Shown here: one piece after another, positions 51,881 through 62,906 of the stretch
How the letters are laid out: each line of letters starts with the position of its first letter
How positions within the stretch are numbered: the stretch's first letter is position 1
Assembly: GCF_030538655.1 (NCBI RefSeq)
Contig: NZ_JAUNTO010000005.1
Location: forward strand, 1 to 64,000
Origin: Paracoccus sp. (in: a-proteobacteria)
Lineage (GTDB): Bacteria; Pseudomonadota; Alphaproteobacteria; Rhodobacterales; Rhodobacteraceae
DNA: 64,000 nt
Reading direction: 5' to 3'
Program-made: the position numbers and the translations under genes
Notes under the pieces: model-generated
The model's database searches: none
The model's input: only the letters and a program-made list of their open reading frames with translations
What the model was told of the DNA's origin: nothing

Positions 51881-52252
51881 TTACACCGGCTTTTGCAGGT
51901 CGTGTTCCTCATCCTCGGGCGACAGGCCAAGCGCCTCCATCCCGGCTTCGAGGTAATCGGCCAGACGGGGTTCGCCCATCAGGTAATCTTCGGTAGGCGT
52001 GGATTTTTCGGCGCGGGCGGTGGCGATGGCTTCGGTCAGTTCCTCTGGCTCAAAGCTTTCGCGACCGATCCACATGATGGCAACCAGTGCCGCCTGTTCG
52101 TCATCGTTCAGGTTTTCGATAAAATCATGCAGTTCCGTGCGGGTGCCATCGCCGCGCCGGTGGCCGTTATGCGCCCAGGCGTCGATGCCGCTGTCATATT
52201 CGCGGGCGCGGATGATGATATGCGCGATCTTGTCGGGGGTGATGTCCAGCAT
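51881..52252 (-). CDS. DUF3775 family protein
   Basis: 123 aa, acidic. Matches DUF3775 with LHDFIENLNDDEQAALVAIM, then WIGR and MGEPRLADYLEAGMEALG. Role unknown; common in alphaproteobacteria. Confidence 0.82.
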   Translation of the reverse strand: MLDITPDKIAHIIIRAREYDSGIDAWAHNGHRRGDGTRTELHDFIENLNDDEQAALVAIMWIGRESFEPEELTEAIATARAEKSTPTEDYLMGEPRLADYLEAGMEALGLSPEDEEHDLQKPV

Positions 52253-52296
52253 GGCGAGCCTTGTCGGAGAAAATTCTCTTGCGAGAATGGAGCGTT

Positions 52297-52977
52297 TCAG
52301 CGGGCGGCGTCAATGGCATCATTCAGCACTTTCGCGACCTCCAACAGCCCGAACAGGCTATAGCTGGCAAGAAAGATTATTGCCGCAATGAAAATGGCAG
52401 TTGTGACAAAGTCCCATCCCAACAGACGATAGATTCTTCGCGCCACAAATAGTGCCATATCCGCTGCGATTAGTATCATTAACGCTGCAACGGGAATCTG
52501 AGCGATGCTGACCGATTGGTTGATGAACTGAACCCAAGGACTATGTGCTGCGTCCTGATCTATATTGGGCAAGTCGCTGATGTTTGCTTCGGTCTGAATG
52601 AGCACTATCAGGATCACGATCCAGAATCCAAGTGCGCCGATCTTGCGCAAGATTTTGTCAAGTGAATCCTCATCGAAGCGGGGCGCTTTGGAGCGGGGTG
52701 AGCCGGGTTGGATGTGCATAAGTCGTTCCAACCAGCGGCGTGGCCTTTCTGCAAGCCGAACAACGTTGGCGCGCTCGGGCGCAGGGGTATAGGTCGCTTG
52801 CCAACCGTTCCGCTGCCAATGCAGTTTTGTTCTGATATAATCCTGCCGCGCCATCGTCCGGTCAAGGCAACGCCAACCAGAGCGCAGGATGTCATTTCCA
52901 TTTTGTCGGGCGAGATAGTGTCGGGGCCGTTGCCCCGGCACGAGCGAGAACTGGCCGGGCAGCCGCACCTTATTCAT
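52297..52977 (-). CDS. Unknown membrane protein coupled to mutL
   Basis: 226 aa. The N-terminal half is basic and Trp/Arg-rich. The C-terminal half has about three membrane helices (about 115-132, 157-176, 187-210). The ATG overlaps the mutL stop (ATGA). The sequence is AT-richer than its neighbours, which hints at a different origin. Internal Met starts are possible. Confidence 0.55.
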   Translation of the reverse strand: MNKVRLPGQFSLVPGQRPRHYLARQNGNDILRSGWRCLDRTMARQDYIRTKLHWQRNGWQATYTPAPERANVVRLAERPRRWLERLMHIQPGSPRSKAPRFDEDSLDKILRKIGALGFWIVILIVLIQTEANISDLPNIDQDAAHSPWVQFINQSVSIAQIPVAALMILIAADMALFVARRIYRLLGWDFVTTAIFIAAIIFLASYSLFGLLEVAKVLNDAIDAAR

Positions 52978-54785
52978 GAGCGCCCAAACAGCCGTTCGAT
53001 GTCGCTCAGCCCCAGCCGCACCCATGTGGGTCGCCCATGGTTGCACTGGCCGGAATTGGGCGTGCGCTCCATTTCGCGCAGCAGGGCGTTCATTTCGTCG
53101 CCGCTCATCCGCCGCCCCGACCGGACCGATCCGTGGCAGGCCATCGAGGACAGCACCGCGTCGATCCGCCCGCGCAGCCGGTCGGACGCGCCAAGGTCGG
53201 ACAGGTCGTCCAGAATATCGCGGATCAGTGCGGCGGCGTTCAGGCGTGGCAGGATTGCAGGCACCTCGCGCACGGCGATGGCGCCGCCGCCAAAGGCTTC
53301 GATCACCAGCCCCAGCTCGGCCAGTTCCGGGGCGTGCTCCAGTATCCGCGCCGCATCCGTGGGGGACAGATCCACGATATCCGGCACCAGCAAGGCCTGC
53401 GTGGGGATGGCGCGGGCGGCGGCCTGTGATTTCAGGCGCTCATAGACCAGCCGTTCATGGGCGGCGTGCTGATCGACGATCACCAGCCCGTCGGCTGTCT
53501 GGGCGATGATCCAGTTTTCATGGATCTGCGCCCGCGCGGCGCCCAGCGGCGCATCGGCAGGGGCAGGCTGTTCGGGCGGCGGCTCGACGCGGGCGGCGGG
53601 TGCCTCGGCAAAGCCGGGGTGCAAGGGGGCCTGTGCGGCATATCCGCTGGCCAGCGCGGCAAGGCCGGGGCGCGGCGGCGCGGTCGATGGCCGCAGCGGG
53701 GCCGCAGGTTCGGGGCGGAAGGCGGCCATGGTCGCATCGGCCAGTGTGGTGGCCGCGCGCGGGGCCGCCATGGCCAGCGCATGGCGCAGCGCCGATACCA
53801 CCAGCCCGCGCGCCAGCGAGGGGTCGCGAAACCGCACCTCGGCCTTGGCGGGGTGGACGTTCACATCGACCAGATGCGGATCGCAGGCCACAAACAGCGC
53901 CGCCGCCGGGTGCCGCCCGGCCGCCAGCACATCCATGTAACCGGCGCGCAAGGCCCCGGTCAGCAGCTTGTCGCGCACCGGACGGCCATTGACGAACAGA
54001 TATTGCGCCACTGCCGCGCCGCGCGAATAGGTCGGCAGGGCGGCGAATCCGGTCAGGGTGATACCATCGCGGGTGGCATCAATGGGCAGGGCGTTGTCGA
54101 TGAAATCACGCCCCATGATCCGCGCCAGCCGCAATTGCAGCGCGCCGAACAGATCGCCCTGTTCGGCGTCGAGGCGCAGCAGCCCGCGCCCCTGATCGGT
54201 CAGGGTAAAGGCGACATGCGGTTCGGCCATGGCCAGACGGCGCACCACATCGGCGATGGCCTGCGTCTCGGCGCGTTCGCTGCGCAGGAACTTCAGCCGC
54301 GCGGGGGTGGCAAAGAACAGATCGCGCAGTTCCACGACCGTGCCACGATTGCCCGCCGTCGGGCGTACCGGGCCGATGGGTCCGCCCGCGACGGTGATCT
54401 GCGCGGCATCATGGCCCGCCGCGCGCGAGGTGATCTGTAGCCGCGCCACCGCGCCAAGGCTGGGCAGCGCCTCGCCACGAAAGCCAAAGCTGCGAATGTC
54501 CAGCAGATCGGTGCCGTCGATCTTGGATGTGGCATGGCGGGCCAGGGCCAGTGGCAGATCATCCGCCGTCATGCCACAGCCGTCATCGCTGACCCGGATC
54601 AGATCGCGCCCGCCGCCCGCGATGTCGATGCTGATGCGCGTCGCCCCGGCGTCCAGCGCGTTTTCCACCAGTTCCTTGACGGCGGATGCCGGACGTTCCA
54701 CCACTTCGCCCGCCGCGATGCGGTTGGCGGCGGCTTCGTCAAGCTGGCGGATCACCGGGCGGATGTTGGGGTCGAGGCTGTTCAT
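52974..54785 (-). CDS. mutL: DNA mismatch repair protein MutL
   Basis: 603 aa. GHKL ATPase motifs [15 protein letters not shown] and GFRGEAL. The C-terminal domain holds [21 protein letters not shown] and CNHGRPT, the endonuclease motifs of MutL from organisms without MutH. A Pro/Ala-rich linker joins them. I chose the ATG at 54785 ([17 protein letters not shown]). Confidence 0.95.
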   Translation of the reverse strand: MNSLDPNIRPVIRQLDEAAANRIAAGEVVERPASAVKELVENALDAGATRISIDIAGGGRDLIRVSDDGCGMTADDLPLALARHATSKIDGTDLLDIRSFGFRGEALPSLGAVARLQITSRAAGHDAAQITVAGGPIGPVRPTAGNRGTVVELRDLFFATPARLKFLRSERAETQAIADVVRRLAMAEPHVAFTLTDQGRGLLRLDAEQGDLFGALQLRLARIMGRDFIDNALPIDATRDGITLTGFAALPTYSRGAAVAQYLFVNGRPVRDKLLTGALRAGYMDVLAAGRHPAAALFVACDPHLVDVNVHPAKAEVRFRDPSLARGLVVSALRHALAMAAPRAATTLADATMAAFRPEPAAPLRPSTAPPRPGLAALASGYAAQAPLHPGFAEAPAARVEPPPEQPAPADAPLGAARAQIHENWIIAQTADGLVIVDQHAAHERLVYERLKSQAAARAIPTQALLVPDIVDLSPTDAARILEHAPELAELGLVIEAFGGGAIAVREVPAILPRLNAAALIRDILDDLSDLGASDRLRGRIDAVLSSMACHGSVRSGRRMSGDEMNALLREMERTPNSGQCNHGRPTWVRLGLSDIERLFGRS

Positions 54786-54933
54786 GCCCCCAGATCTAGC
54801 AGGTCGCGCGACCAAGGCCAATGATTCCCCCAAGCCTGCGGCCGGTCAGACCGCAAAATTATCATTGGTTAACGGAACTGCAATCGCAGGCTGACGGTTT
54901 CCGCTCCATAGCCTTTGCAAAAGGAGAGATCCG

Positions 54934-55119
54934 ATGACCAAAGTAATCACCGCTGCCCTGCTGGGCGGATTCGCCCTGACCCTTGCCGCATGCGGCCCCG
55001 ATACCGCCACCCGCGCCACCACCGGGGCCGCGACGGGTGCCGTCATTGCCGGGCCTGTGGGCGCAGTTGCCGGGGCCGGTCTGGGTGCGACCGGCGCGGT
55101 GCGCGTCAACACGCCCTGA
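54934..55119 (+). CDS. Small glycine-zipper lipoprotein
   Basis: 61 aa. Signal peptide with lipobox LAAC (Cys20), then a Gly/Ala-rich zipper (TGAATGAVIAGPVGAVAGAG). Entericidin-like size; probable outer-membrane lipoprotein. AAAGGAGAG precedes the ATG. Divergent from mutL. Confidence 0.7.
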   Translation: MTKVITAALLGGFALTLAACGPDTATRATTGAATGAVIAGPVGAVAGAGLGATGAVRVNTP

Positions 55120-55194
55120 CCGGGCCGGACCAGCCGCAGATCAGGGCCGTGCCGTCGGGCGCGGCCCTTGTTTTTGTGTGGTCGGCGGCGCGGC

Positions 55195-56535
55195 TCAGTT
55201 TGCCGCCTGATCCTGTGCGGGCTGAACGCTGCCATCCTCGCCGATGCCCTCGGGCTTGCCGACCAGGACAAAGCGCAGCCCGTCCGCATCCAGAAGCCGC
55301 TGCGCCACACGCTGCACATCGGCGACGGTCACGGCCTCGACCTTGGCGTTGCGGGTGTTGGGGTAATCAATCGGAAAGCCGACCATCTGCATTCCGGTCA
55401 GGATACCGGCGATCTTGCCATTGCCGTCAAAGCGCAGCGGATATTCGCCGGTCAGATAGGTTTTCGCATCGGCCAGTTCCTGATCCGTCACGCCCTCGGC
55501 CAGCCGGTCCCACTCGGCCCGGATCAGACCGACCGCCTGACCGACATTGGCATTGGCGATTGCTGATCCGCCGCCCCATGTCTGGCCATAGATCCCGGTC
55601 GAAAGGCTGGTGCCGATGCCATAGGTCAACCCGCGCTTTTCGCGGATTTCATCCATCAGTCGGCTGGAAAACCCGCCGCCGCCCAGAATGTGATTGGCGA
55701 CGAAGGCGGCGAAATAATCGGGGTCGTCGATGGGCAGACCCGGCCCGGCAAAGGACACCACCGTCTGCGGGCTGTCCCAGTCAATTACCGTCACCCCGCC
55801 GGTCAGGTCCAGCGTGGCCGGGTCGGGCAGCGGCGCGGTGCCCTGTTCGGGCAGACCGCCCAGAATGCTGTCCAGCATCTTGCCCAGTTCATCGGGCGTG
55901 ATGTCGCCCGCCGCGCCGATCACCATCCGGTCGCGGGCCAGAACACGGTTCTTGGCCTCGATCAGATCGGCCTGCCGCAGTGCGGCCAGCGAATCCGCCG
56001 TGCCATTGACCGAGGTGGCATAGGGGTGATCGCCCCAAGCCTGTCGGGCCATTTCCTTGGCGGCCAGTGCGTTCGGGTTGGTATCCTCGGACCGGATCAC
56101 CGCCTGCACCTGCGCCCGAACCCGGTCCACCGCATCGGCGTCAAAACGAGGCTGCGTCAACGCCTGCGCCAGCAGGGCGGCGGTTTCATCGCGGTTTTCG
56201 GTCAGCGCCCGCAGATCGACCGACAGGGCATCGTCGCCCGCCGCAAAGCTGAACTGCGCCCCCAGCGATTCCACCGCCTGCGCAAAGGCGGTTGCGTCCA
56301 GTTCGCCCGCGCCTTCCTCAAGCGTGGCGGCCATCAGGTTCACCGCGCCGCGCTTGTCGGGGGCATCAAGGCTGGCCCCGCCCATAAAGGCCAGCGAGAC
56401 GGCGACAAAGGGGATCGAGTGATCCTCGACCAGCCACGCCTGAATACCGCCGGGCGAGATGACGGGCTGAATCTCGATCGCATAGGCGGGGCTGACGATC
56501 AGGGCGGCGCAAAGCGCGAATGTGGCGCGGATCAT
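55195..56535 (-). CDS. M16 zinc peptidase, non-catalytic partner subunit
   Basis: 446 aa with a signal peptide (1-19). M16 fold without the HxxEH zinc motif, but with the substrate-binding EKRGLTYGIGT (R/Y pair). It pairs with the next entry, as in alphaproteobacterial two-gene M16 peptidases. Periplasmic. Confidence 0.88.
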   Translation of the reverse strand: MIRATFALCAALIVSPAYAIEIQPVISPGGIQAWLVEDHSIPFVAVSLAFMGGASLDAPDKRGAVNLMAATLEEGAGELDATAFAQAVESLGAQFSFAAGDDALSVDLRALTENRDETAALLAQALTQPRFDADAVDRVRAQVQAVIRSEDTNPNALAAKEMARQAWGDHPYATSVNGTADSLAALRQADLIEAKNRVLARDRMVIGAAGDITPDELGKMLDSILGGLPEQGTAPLPDPATLDLTGGVTVIDWDSPQTVVSFAGPGLPIDDPDYFAAFVANHILGGGGFSSRLMDEIREKRGLTYGIGTSLSTGIYGQTWGGGSAIANANVGQAVGLIRAEWDRLAEGVTDQELADAKTYLTGEYPLRFDGNGKIAGILTGMQMVGFPIDYPNTRNAKVEAVTVADVQRVAQRLLDADGLRFVLVGKPEGIGEDGSVQPAQDQAAN

Positions 56536-57878
56536 GGCTGCACCTCCTCGGGTTGGGTGGCGGGCAGCAGCCAGCCGGTCACGGTTGCATCCGATGACAG
56601 CAGATCGCGCGCGGCGGTCATGACGTCATTAGCGGTGACGGCGGCCAGAATATCGGGCCAGTCGTTTACGTCCTGAATGGTCAGCCCGGTGGACAGGCCC
56701 TGACCGTAATCATAGGCGCGGCCATGGGCGCTGTCCTGTGCATAGATGCGGGCGGCGCGGATCTGGGTTTTCACCCGCTCCAGCGCCTCGGCGTCCGGCC
56801 CGGTTTCGACAAAGCGGGCCAGCACGCGGTTCAGTTCCGCCTCGGCCTCATCACGGTCCATGCCGTCGGCGGGCACCATGGAAATAGCAAAAGTCGTCGG
56901 ATCGACCGACAGCCCGTCATAGCCGGTGCCGACCCACAGCGCCTTGCCGGTCATCGCCAGTTCGCGTCCCAGAACCGACGTCTGCATGTTCCCGCCCAAG
57001 AGTTCCGACAGCACCGTCAGCGCGGCTGCGCGAGTCTGATCGCCAGCGTTGCGTTCGGGGGCGATGATGGTGCGGGTCATCACCGGCTGCGGCACGCGGG
57101 GATCGGTCATTTCCATCCGGCGCGGGGACCGCTGTTGCGGTTCCTGCGGGCGGATACGTGGCGCGGCCTCGCCCTTGGGGGGGATCGGGCCGTAATATTG
57201 CTCGGCCAGTTCGCGCGCCTGTTCGGGGGTGACATCCCCCGCCAGAATCAGGATCGCTTCGTTCGGGGAATAATGGTCGTCATACCATGCGATGGCGTCG
57301 TCGCGGGTCAGCCCCTCCATTTCCTGACGCCAGCCGATGACCGGGCGGCCATAGGGGTGGTTATAGAACTGCACCGCACTGGATTCCTCGGCGAACAGGG
57401 CGCGGGGGTTGCTGTCGGTGCGCTGCGCCCGTTCTTCCAGCACGACCTGCCGTTCGGCCTGCCAGTCATCCTCGCCGATGCGCAGATTGGCCATACGGTC
57501 GGATTCCATTTCCATCACCAGGGGCAGGCGGTCGGCGGCGATGCGCTGAAAATAAGCCGTGTAGTCATAGCTGGTAAAGGCGTTGTCCATGCCGCCATTG
57601 CGCGTCACCGTGCGGCTGAATTCGCCGGGCGCCAGCGTGTCGGTGCCCTTGAACATCAGATGTTCAAGATAATGCGCGATGCCGGATTTGCCGGGCGGTT
57701 CATCGGCGGACCCGATTTTATACCAGAGCATCTGCACCACCACCGGCGCGCGGTGATCCTGAATGACCACGGTTTCAAGGCCGTTGGGCAGGGTGAAATG
57801 GCTGATCCCTTCGGGCATTTCGGCCAGCGCGGGGCTGGTCAGGGCAAGGGTGGTCAGAACGGCAAGCGGGGCGCGCAT
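56532..57878 (-). CDS. M16 zinc peptidase, catalytic subunit
   Basis: 448 aa. Signal peptide (1-19, ALA). Zinc motif HYLEH within KSGIAHYLEHLMFKG, and the downstream Glu in LEERAQRTDSNP. Periplasmic peptide degradation or processing. ATG at 57878 chosen because AAAGG lies six bases upstream. The stop overlaps the partner's ATG. Confidence 0.9.
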   Translation of the reverse strand: MRAPLAVLTTLALTSPALAEMPEGISHFTLPNGLETVVIQDHRAPVVVQMLWYKIGSADEPPGKSGIAHYLEHLMFKGTDTLAPGEFSRTVTRNGGMDNAFTSYDYTAYFQRIAADRLPLVMEMESDRMANLRIGEDDWQAERQVVLEERAQRTDSNPRALFAEESSAVQFYNHPYGRPVIGWRQEMEGLTRDDAIAWYDDHYSPNEAILILAGDVTPEQARELAEQYYGPIPPKGEAAPRIRPQEPQQRSPRRMEMTDPRVPQPVMTRTIIAPERNAGDQTRAAALTVLSELLGGNMQTSVLGRELAMTGKALWVGTGYDGLSVDPTTFAISMVPADGMDRDEAEAELNRVLARFVETGPDAEALERVKTQIRAARIYAQDSAHGRAYDYGQGLSTGLTIQDVNDWPDILAAVTANDVMTAARDLLSSDATVTGWLLPATQPEEVQP

Positions 57879-57998
57879 GGGCATCCTTTCGATTGGTGCG
57901 GCGAAGGTGCCGGTTGCGGGCGCGGGGTTCAAGCACCCTCGCGGCATTGTGTGGGCCGGGGGCCAAGGTTATGCGCGTTGATCTCCGTGTTCCCGGAT

Positions 57999-58013
57999 GC
58001 GTATTTGGGTAAA
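57999..58013 (+). repeat. Interspersed intergenic motif GCGTATTTGGGTAAA, copy 1
   Basis: Lies between the M16 pair and the reductase gene. A 14 of 15 match occurs at 62907. Related to the GATATTTG tail of the element at 43654. Confidence 0.5.
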
Positions 58014-58029
58014 TAAAAAGCCGGGGCCT

Positions 58030-58794
58030 TTACGCTTTGGGCGGCAGGTTCAGCCCGCTGCGCAGGCTGTCCAGCCCGTCGCACAGTGTTTGCGGCGCGC
58101 CGCAATCGGCCAGTTTGCGGGCAAGGGTCTGGTTCAGCCCGCCCTCGGTGTTCAGCCCGGCGCGCAGGCGCGGCAGGTCGGGCGCCTGGTCCAGCATCCG
58201 GCAATAGCCGCCGATCAGCCCGGCCAGGTATTGCGTGGCCCCATTGCGATCGCCGGTGAACCCGGCCAGCCATCCGGCGGCGCTGTCGATCTGGTCCAGC
58301 AGCGGCAGCAGGATGCCGGTGGCGGCGAAATGTGCCGCCAGATCGGTTTCCGAGGCGCAGGCATGGATCGCGGCATGTCCCCCAAGGATCTGTCTTGGGA
58401 CGGCATTGTCGGGATAAATCGCCAGCGGGGTTCCGCCAAGGCGGATCGGCGGCAGCGGGATGGCGGCGCAGATGTCGGTTGTGGGGGCGCAAAGCCTGTG
58501 CAGCTCGGCGATGCTGACGCGGGCCATCACCGAAATCACCGTCAGATCAGGGCGAAAGCGCAGGTCGGGCAGCACCTGCCGTGCGGTGTCGGCCAGCAGA
58601 CAGATGAACACGATGTCGCTGTTGTCCAGCACCTGTTGATTTTCGGCCCGGCTGACCCTGGCAAAGCGGTTCACCAGTTCCTGCGAGACCGTTTCAGAGC
58701 GGTGCGACAGGGTGATCTGATGGCCATCGCCCGCCAGCGTTTCCACCAACGCCGCCGCGATTTCGCCTGTGCCCAGAAAACCGATACGCGCCAT
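58030..58794 (-). CDS. NAD(P)-dependent reductase, pyrroline-5-carboxylate reductase-like
   Basis: 254 aa. Rossmann start RIGFLGTGEIAAALVETLAG; the C-terminal helical domain (GWLAGFTGDRN) is like ProC but diverged. Substrate uncertain; proline synthesis is not assured. Confidence 0.7.
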   Translation of the reverse strand: MARIGFLGTGEIAAALVETLAGDGHQITLSHRSETVSQELVNRFARVSRAENQQVLDNSDIVFICLLADTARQVLPDLRFRPDLTVISVMARVSIAELHRLCAPTTDICAAIPLPPIRLGGTPLAIYPDNAVPRQILGGHAAIHACASETDLAAHFAATGILLPLLDQIDSAAGWLAGFTGDRNGATQYLAGLIGGYCRMLDQAPDLPRLRAGLNTEGGLNQTLARKLADCGAPQTLCDGLDSLRSGLNLPPKA

Positions 58795-58817
58795 GGTGAA
58801 CCTTTGCTGTGCGGGGC

Positions 58818-60029
58818 CTATGCCAATGTGATCGGCAGGCTGGTCGGGCCATGCGCCTGAAGGCCGGATTTCCAGATCACCGGCCCATCCAGCGTGATCC
58901 GGCTGGTCTGCGCCAGCAAGGCGGTAAAGATCGCCTCCATATTCATGCGTGACAGGTTGTTGCCCAGGCAGACATGCGGGCCGCCGCCAAAGGCGATGTG
59001 GCGGTTCGGGCTGCGTGCCACGTCGAAGCGGTCAGGTTCGGGGAAGGCCGCCGGATCGCGGTTGGCGCTGGCATAGAGCAGCGCGAATTTCGTGCCCTGC
59101 GGCCAGTCGCGCCCCGCCACGGTCAGATCGACCGAGGCATAGCGGTGAAAGAACGGCAGCGGCGCGGCCCAGCGGAACATTTCCTGCACGGCCAGCGGCA
59201 TCAGTGCCGGATCGTCGCGCAGGCGCTGCATCTGGTCGGGATGGGTCAGCAGCGCATGCAGGCCCGATCCCAGCACGTCGATGGTCGAGCCGTGGCCCGC
59301 GTGCAGGATCTGCATGACGGCGGCGATCAATTCGTCACCGCGCAGATCGCCACGCGATTCGGCCCCGATCAGCGCGGTCATCAGATCGTCGCGGGGGCGG
59401 GTGATACGCTCGTCTCGCAGGCACACCAGATAATCGTGAAACAGCACGGTCGCCTGTTCGGCGCGGGCCTTTTTCTCGGCGGTGCGGTCGATGTCGAAAT
59501 AGCTGACGACATCCTCGCTCCACCCGGTCATCTGACGGCTGTCCTCGTCGGGGACGCCGATCAGGCGGCCGATGATCCGCCCCGGCAGGTCCGAGGCCAG
59601 ATCGGCGATAAAGTCGATCCGGCCCCGCGGCAGCAGATCGCGGATCAGCGCATCGGCGGTGGCGGCGATGGCCGGGCGCAGGCTTTCCAGCCGGGTGCGG
59701 GTGAAAAACGGAAATACGGCGCGGCGCAGGCGGTCATGGTCGGGACCGTCGATTTCCAGCATCGAGGTCTGCACAAAGCGTTCGTGGAACGGCATGTCGT
59801 GGAAATTCGCCTGCCGCTGCATCTGGCGGACTTGATCGGGCGGCAGGAACACGGCGGCGCTGCGCACCATGCGCCGGTCGGTGGCGATGGCCTGCACATC
59901 GGCAAAGCGCGCGGCCAGCCAGCCGCCAAAGGGGTCATGCCAATACAGCCCCGGCTGATCGCGCAGAGCGGCATAGGCGGGCCACGGATTTTCCCCGAAA
60001 TCCGGCGCTGCCGGGTCGAACAGGGTCAT
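58818..60029 (-). CDS. Cytochrome P450
   Basis: 403 aa. Heme loop FGGGPHVCLGNNLSRM with Cys354; I-helix HAGHGSTIDV; ExxR in VQEMFRW. A soluble class I bacterial P450 with unknown substrate. No ferredoxin gene adjoins. ATG overlaps the upstream lipoprotein stop. Confidence 0.9.
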   Translation of the reverse strand: MTLFDPAAPDFGENPWPAYAALRDQPGLYWHDPFGGWLAARFADVQAIATDRRMVRSAAVFLPPDQVRQMQRQANFHDMPFHERFVQTSMLEIDGPDHDRLRRAVFPFFTRTRLESLRPAIAATADALIRDLLPRGRIDFIADLASDLPGRIIGRLIGVPDEDSRQMTGWSEDVVSYFDIDRTAEKKARAEQATVLFHDYLVCLRDERITRPRDDLMTALIGAESRGDLRGDELIAAVMQILHAGHGSTIDVLGSGLHALLTHPDQMQRLRDDPALMPLAVQEMFRWAAPLPFFHRYASVDLTVAGRDWPQGTKFALLYASANRDPAAFPEPDRFDVARSPNRHIAFGGGPHVCLGNNLSRMNMEAIFTALLAQTSRITLDGPVIWKSGLQAHGPTSLPITLA

Positions 60030-60541
60030 GGGCCGGGCGGGGCTGTGGGCACACGGGCACCGGCGCGGCGCCAGCGATCCTGTTCGGCGTTCGAATCCAG
60101 CATCATCGGGCGATAGGCACGCATATAGACATTGGTGCGGGCGATGGTTTCCAGCAGCCGACGCGAGTTGGCCGAACGCCATGCCACGTCCTCTTGCGCC
60201 AGTTGCTGGCGGATACCGGGGCTGGTGCCGGTGCGGTTGGCATAGGCCACCAATGCGGCATCGCCCGCGCCGATGCCCTGTGCGGCCAGTTGCGCCGGGT
60301 TGCCGCCCAGTGCCGCCACCGCATCGCCCATCGGGGCCGGGTCGGTGATATTGCTGCCGCCCGGTGTCGGCGGGGGCAGCACGTTCAGGTCAGTGGGCAA
60401 GGTCAGCTGCCGGGTGGGCAGGATGGCGAATTCATCCGGCCCGTCCTGACCGGCGCTGATGTTCATCAGATGCGGGTCGCGGCTGCATCCCGACAGGCCC
60501 GCCATGGCCACAATTCCCAAAGTCAGCAAGAAGGCCCGCAT
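60026..60541 (-). CDS. DUF3035 lipoprotein
   Basis: 171 aa. Lipobox LSGC (Cys19). The core DGPDEFAILPTRQLTLPTDL is typical of DUF3035, which stands next to lspA in many alphaproteobacteria. Probably an envelope lipoprotein of unknown role. Confidence 0.85.
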   Translation of the reverse strand: MRAFLLTLGIVAMAGLSGCSRDPHLMNISAGQDGPDEFAILPTRQLTLPTDLNVLPPPTPGGSNITDPAPMGDAVAALGGNPAQLAAQGIGAGDAALVAYANRTGTSPGIRQQLAQEDVAWRSANSRRLLETIARTNVYMRAYRPMMLDSNAEQDRWRRAGARVPTAPPGP

Positions 60542-60570
60542 GATCCGTCCCTTTGTCCGTTCGGCCCGTT

Positions 60571-61212
60571 CTAACGCGCTTTGCCGCGCGCGTCACGGGT
60601 GTTGTCGTTATCGCCCGCAGGCAGCAGCACCAGACCGATGGCCCCGGCAAAGATCGCAATGTCGGCGATGTTAAAGCTGTAGGGGTTTTGCCAGCCCGGC
60701 AGCGACATGTTCAGGAAATCGGCCACCGCGCCATAGATCAGCCGGTCGATCACATTGCCGATCGCCCCGCCGATCAGCAGCCCGCCCGAGATCTGCGCCA
60801 GCAGCCCGGCGCGCGACCGCGCCAGCCAGATCCAGACCCATGCGCAGACCGCCAAGGCCACCGCGATCAGCAGCCAGCGGGTCAGATTGGCGTCGCTGGC
60901 CAGCAGGCCAAAATTCATCCCCTGATTCCACGCCATGCGCAGGTTCAGCCATGGGGGAATCACGTCGATCATCCGCACCCGGTCCAGATCCAGCAGATGC
61001 ACCACGATATATTTCAGGGCCTGATCCAGCACCAGCGTGCCTGCCGCGACCTTGGCCGTCAGCGCCATACCCGCGCCTGCGGGGACGGGACGTGCGGGAA
61101 CCTTGGGTGCGCGGGGCTTGCGCGGGGCTTTGGGCTTTGGCCCCGGCGCAACAGGTCCGGTGCGTTCCGCCGGGGCCGATGCCTTGCGCGGGGCTTTGGG
61201 TTCGCTGGTCAT
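60571..61212 (-). CDS. lspA: Lipoprotein signal peptidase with Lys/Pro/Ala-rich N-terminal extension
   Basis: 213 aa, about 45 longer than usual. Catalytic Asp pairs: GNVIDRL...VADFLN and NIADIAI. Four membrane helices begin at about residue 52. The first 48 residues are a charged, proline-rich tail; a shorter start at the internal Met49 (61068) is possible. Cleaves prolipoprotein signal peptides. Confidence 0.88.
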   Translation of the reverse strand: MTSEPKAPRKASAPAERTGPVAPGPKPKAPRKPRAPKVPARPVPAGAGMALTAKVAAGTLVLDQALKYIVVHLLDLDRVRMIDVIPPWLNLRMAWNQGMNFGLLASDANLTRWLLIAVALAVCAWVWIWLARSRAGLLAQISGGLLIGGAIGNVIDRLIYGAVADFLNMSLPGWQNPYSFNIADIAIFAGAIGLVLLPAGDNDNTRDARGKAR

Positions 61213-61214
61213 GG

Positions 61215-62804
61215 TCAGTGGCGGAAATGGCGTTGGCCGGTGAAGACCATGGCAAGGCCAAGGCGGTCGGCGGCCTCGATCACCTCGGCGTCGCGCATCG
61301 AGCCGCCGGGCTGGATCACGGCGCGCGCGCCCGCCTCGGCCAGCGCCTCGATCCCGTCGGCAAAGGGGAAGAAGGCGTCGGATGCCACCGCCGCGCCTTC
61401 GGTCAGCGGCGCGGACAAGCCCAGAGCCTGGGCCATATCCTCGGATTTGCGGCGACCGATGCGGGTGCTGTCGACGCGGCTCATCTGGCCGGCGCCGATG
61501 CCGACGGTGGCCAGATCGCGCGCATAGACGATGGCGTTCGATTTGACGTGTTTGGCGACCGTCCAGGCGAACAGCAAATCATCCAGTTCCGCATCCGTCG
61601 GGGTGCGTTTGGTGACGACCTTGAGATTGCCGCGCGTGATCAAGCCGCTGTCGCGGTCCTGCACCAGAAACCCGCCCGCGACCTGACGGAAGGTCAGCCC
61701 GCCCGCCACCGGATCGGGCAAGCCGTCTGTGGTCAGCAGGCGCAGGTTTTTCTTGGCGGCAAAGATCGCCTTGGCCTCGTCGCTGGCATCGGGGGCGATG
61801 ACGACTTCGGTGAAAATTTCCGTAATGGCGCGGGCCGTGTCGGCGTCCAGCGGCTGGTTCAGCGCGATGATGCCGCCGAATGCGCTGGTGCGGTCGCAGT
61901 CAAAGGCGCGGCGATAGGCCTCGGCTGGGGTGTCAGCGCGGGCGACACCGCAGGGGTTGGCGTGTTTGATGATGGCGCAGGCGGGGCCTTGGCTGGGATC
62001 AAACTCGGCCACCAGTTCAAAGGCGGCGTCGGTGTCGTTGATGTTGTTATAGGACAGTTCCTTGCCCTGCCATTGCCGCGCGGTGGCGACGCCGGGGCGC
62101 GGCTCGCCGGTGGTGTAGAAAGCCGCCGACTGGTGCGGGTTTTCGCCATAGCGCAGCCCCTGTGCCAGCGTCCCGGCAAAGGCGCGGCGGCGCGGGGTTT
62201 CCTGGCCAATGGCACGGGCCATCCATGTGGACACCGCCGCGTCATAGGCGGCGGTCCGCGCATAAGCCGTCTGCGCCAGCCGCTGACGAAAGCCCATGCT
62301 GATCCGGTCGTCATTGGCGTTCATTTCTTCCAGCAGGGCATCGTAATCCTGCACATCGACGATCACGCCAACATGGGCATGGTTCTTTGCCGCAGCCCGG
62401 ATCATCGCCGGGCCGCCGATGTCGATGTTTTCCACGCAGGCCGCGTAATCGCCGCCCTTTGCCACGGTTTCCTCGAACGGGTAGAGGTTGACGATCAGCA
62501 GGTCGATGGGCGCAATGCCATGCGCCTCCATCGCGGCAAGGTGTACGTCATTGTCGCGCAGCGCCAGCAGGCCGCCATGCACCGCCGGATGCAGCGTTTT
62601 CACCCGCCCGTCCATCATCTCGGGGAAACCCGTCACATCGGCCACATCCACCACCGTCAGCCCGGCCTCGCGCAGCGATTTCGCGGTGCCGCCGGTGGAC
62701 AGGATTTCGATCCCGCGCGCGGCCAGCTTGCGGGCGAATTCGATCAGGCCGGTTTTGTCGGAAACCGAGATAAGCGCGCGTTGGATGTGGATCAGGTCGG
62801 ACAT
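61215..62804 (-). CDS. purH: Bifunctional AICAR transformylase/IMP cyclohydrolase
   Basis: 529 aa. N-terminal MGS-like cyclohydrolase ([31 protein letters not shown]) and C-terminal AICAR transformylase with KHANPCGVA and the final [20 protein letters not shown]. Last two steps of IMP synthesis. Confidence 0.95.
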   Translation of the reverse strand: MSDLIHIQRALISVSDKTGLIEFARKLAARGIEILSTGGTAKSLREAGLTVVDVADVTGFPEMMDGRVKTLHPAVHGGLLALRDNDVHLAAMEAHGIAPIDLLIVNLYPFEETVAKGGDYAACVENIDIGGPAMIRAAAKNHAHVGVIVDVQDYDALLEEMNANDDRISMGFRQRLAQTAYARTAAYDAAVSTWMARAIGQETPRRRAFAGTLAQGLRYGENPHQSAAFYTTGEPRPGVATARQWQGKELSYNNINDTDAAFELVAEFDPSQGPACAIIKHANPCGVARADTPAEAYRRAFDCDRTSAFGGIIALNQPLDADTARAITEIFTEVVIAPDASDEAKAIFAAKKNLRLLTTDGLPDPVAGGLTFRQVAGGFLVQDRDSGLITRGNLKVVTKRTPTDAELDDLLFAWTVAKHVKSNAIVYARDLATVGIGAGQMSRVDSTRIGRRKSEDMAQALGLSAPLTEGAAVASDAFFPFADGIEALAEAGARAVIQPGGSMRDAEVIEAADRLGLAMVFTGQRHFRH

Positions 62805-62906
62805 GGCAGCCTCGGGCGGTTAAGGGTTGCCGGTCAGTTAGCCGAGCGGGGGGCCAAGGTCCAGCACTGCCCGCTGGTCAGTCGCAGCGACGTTGCCCCC
62901 AAAGCT

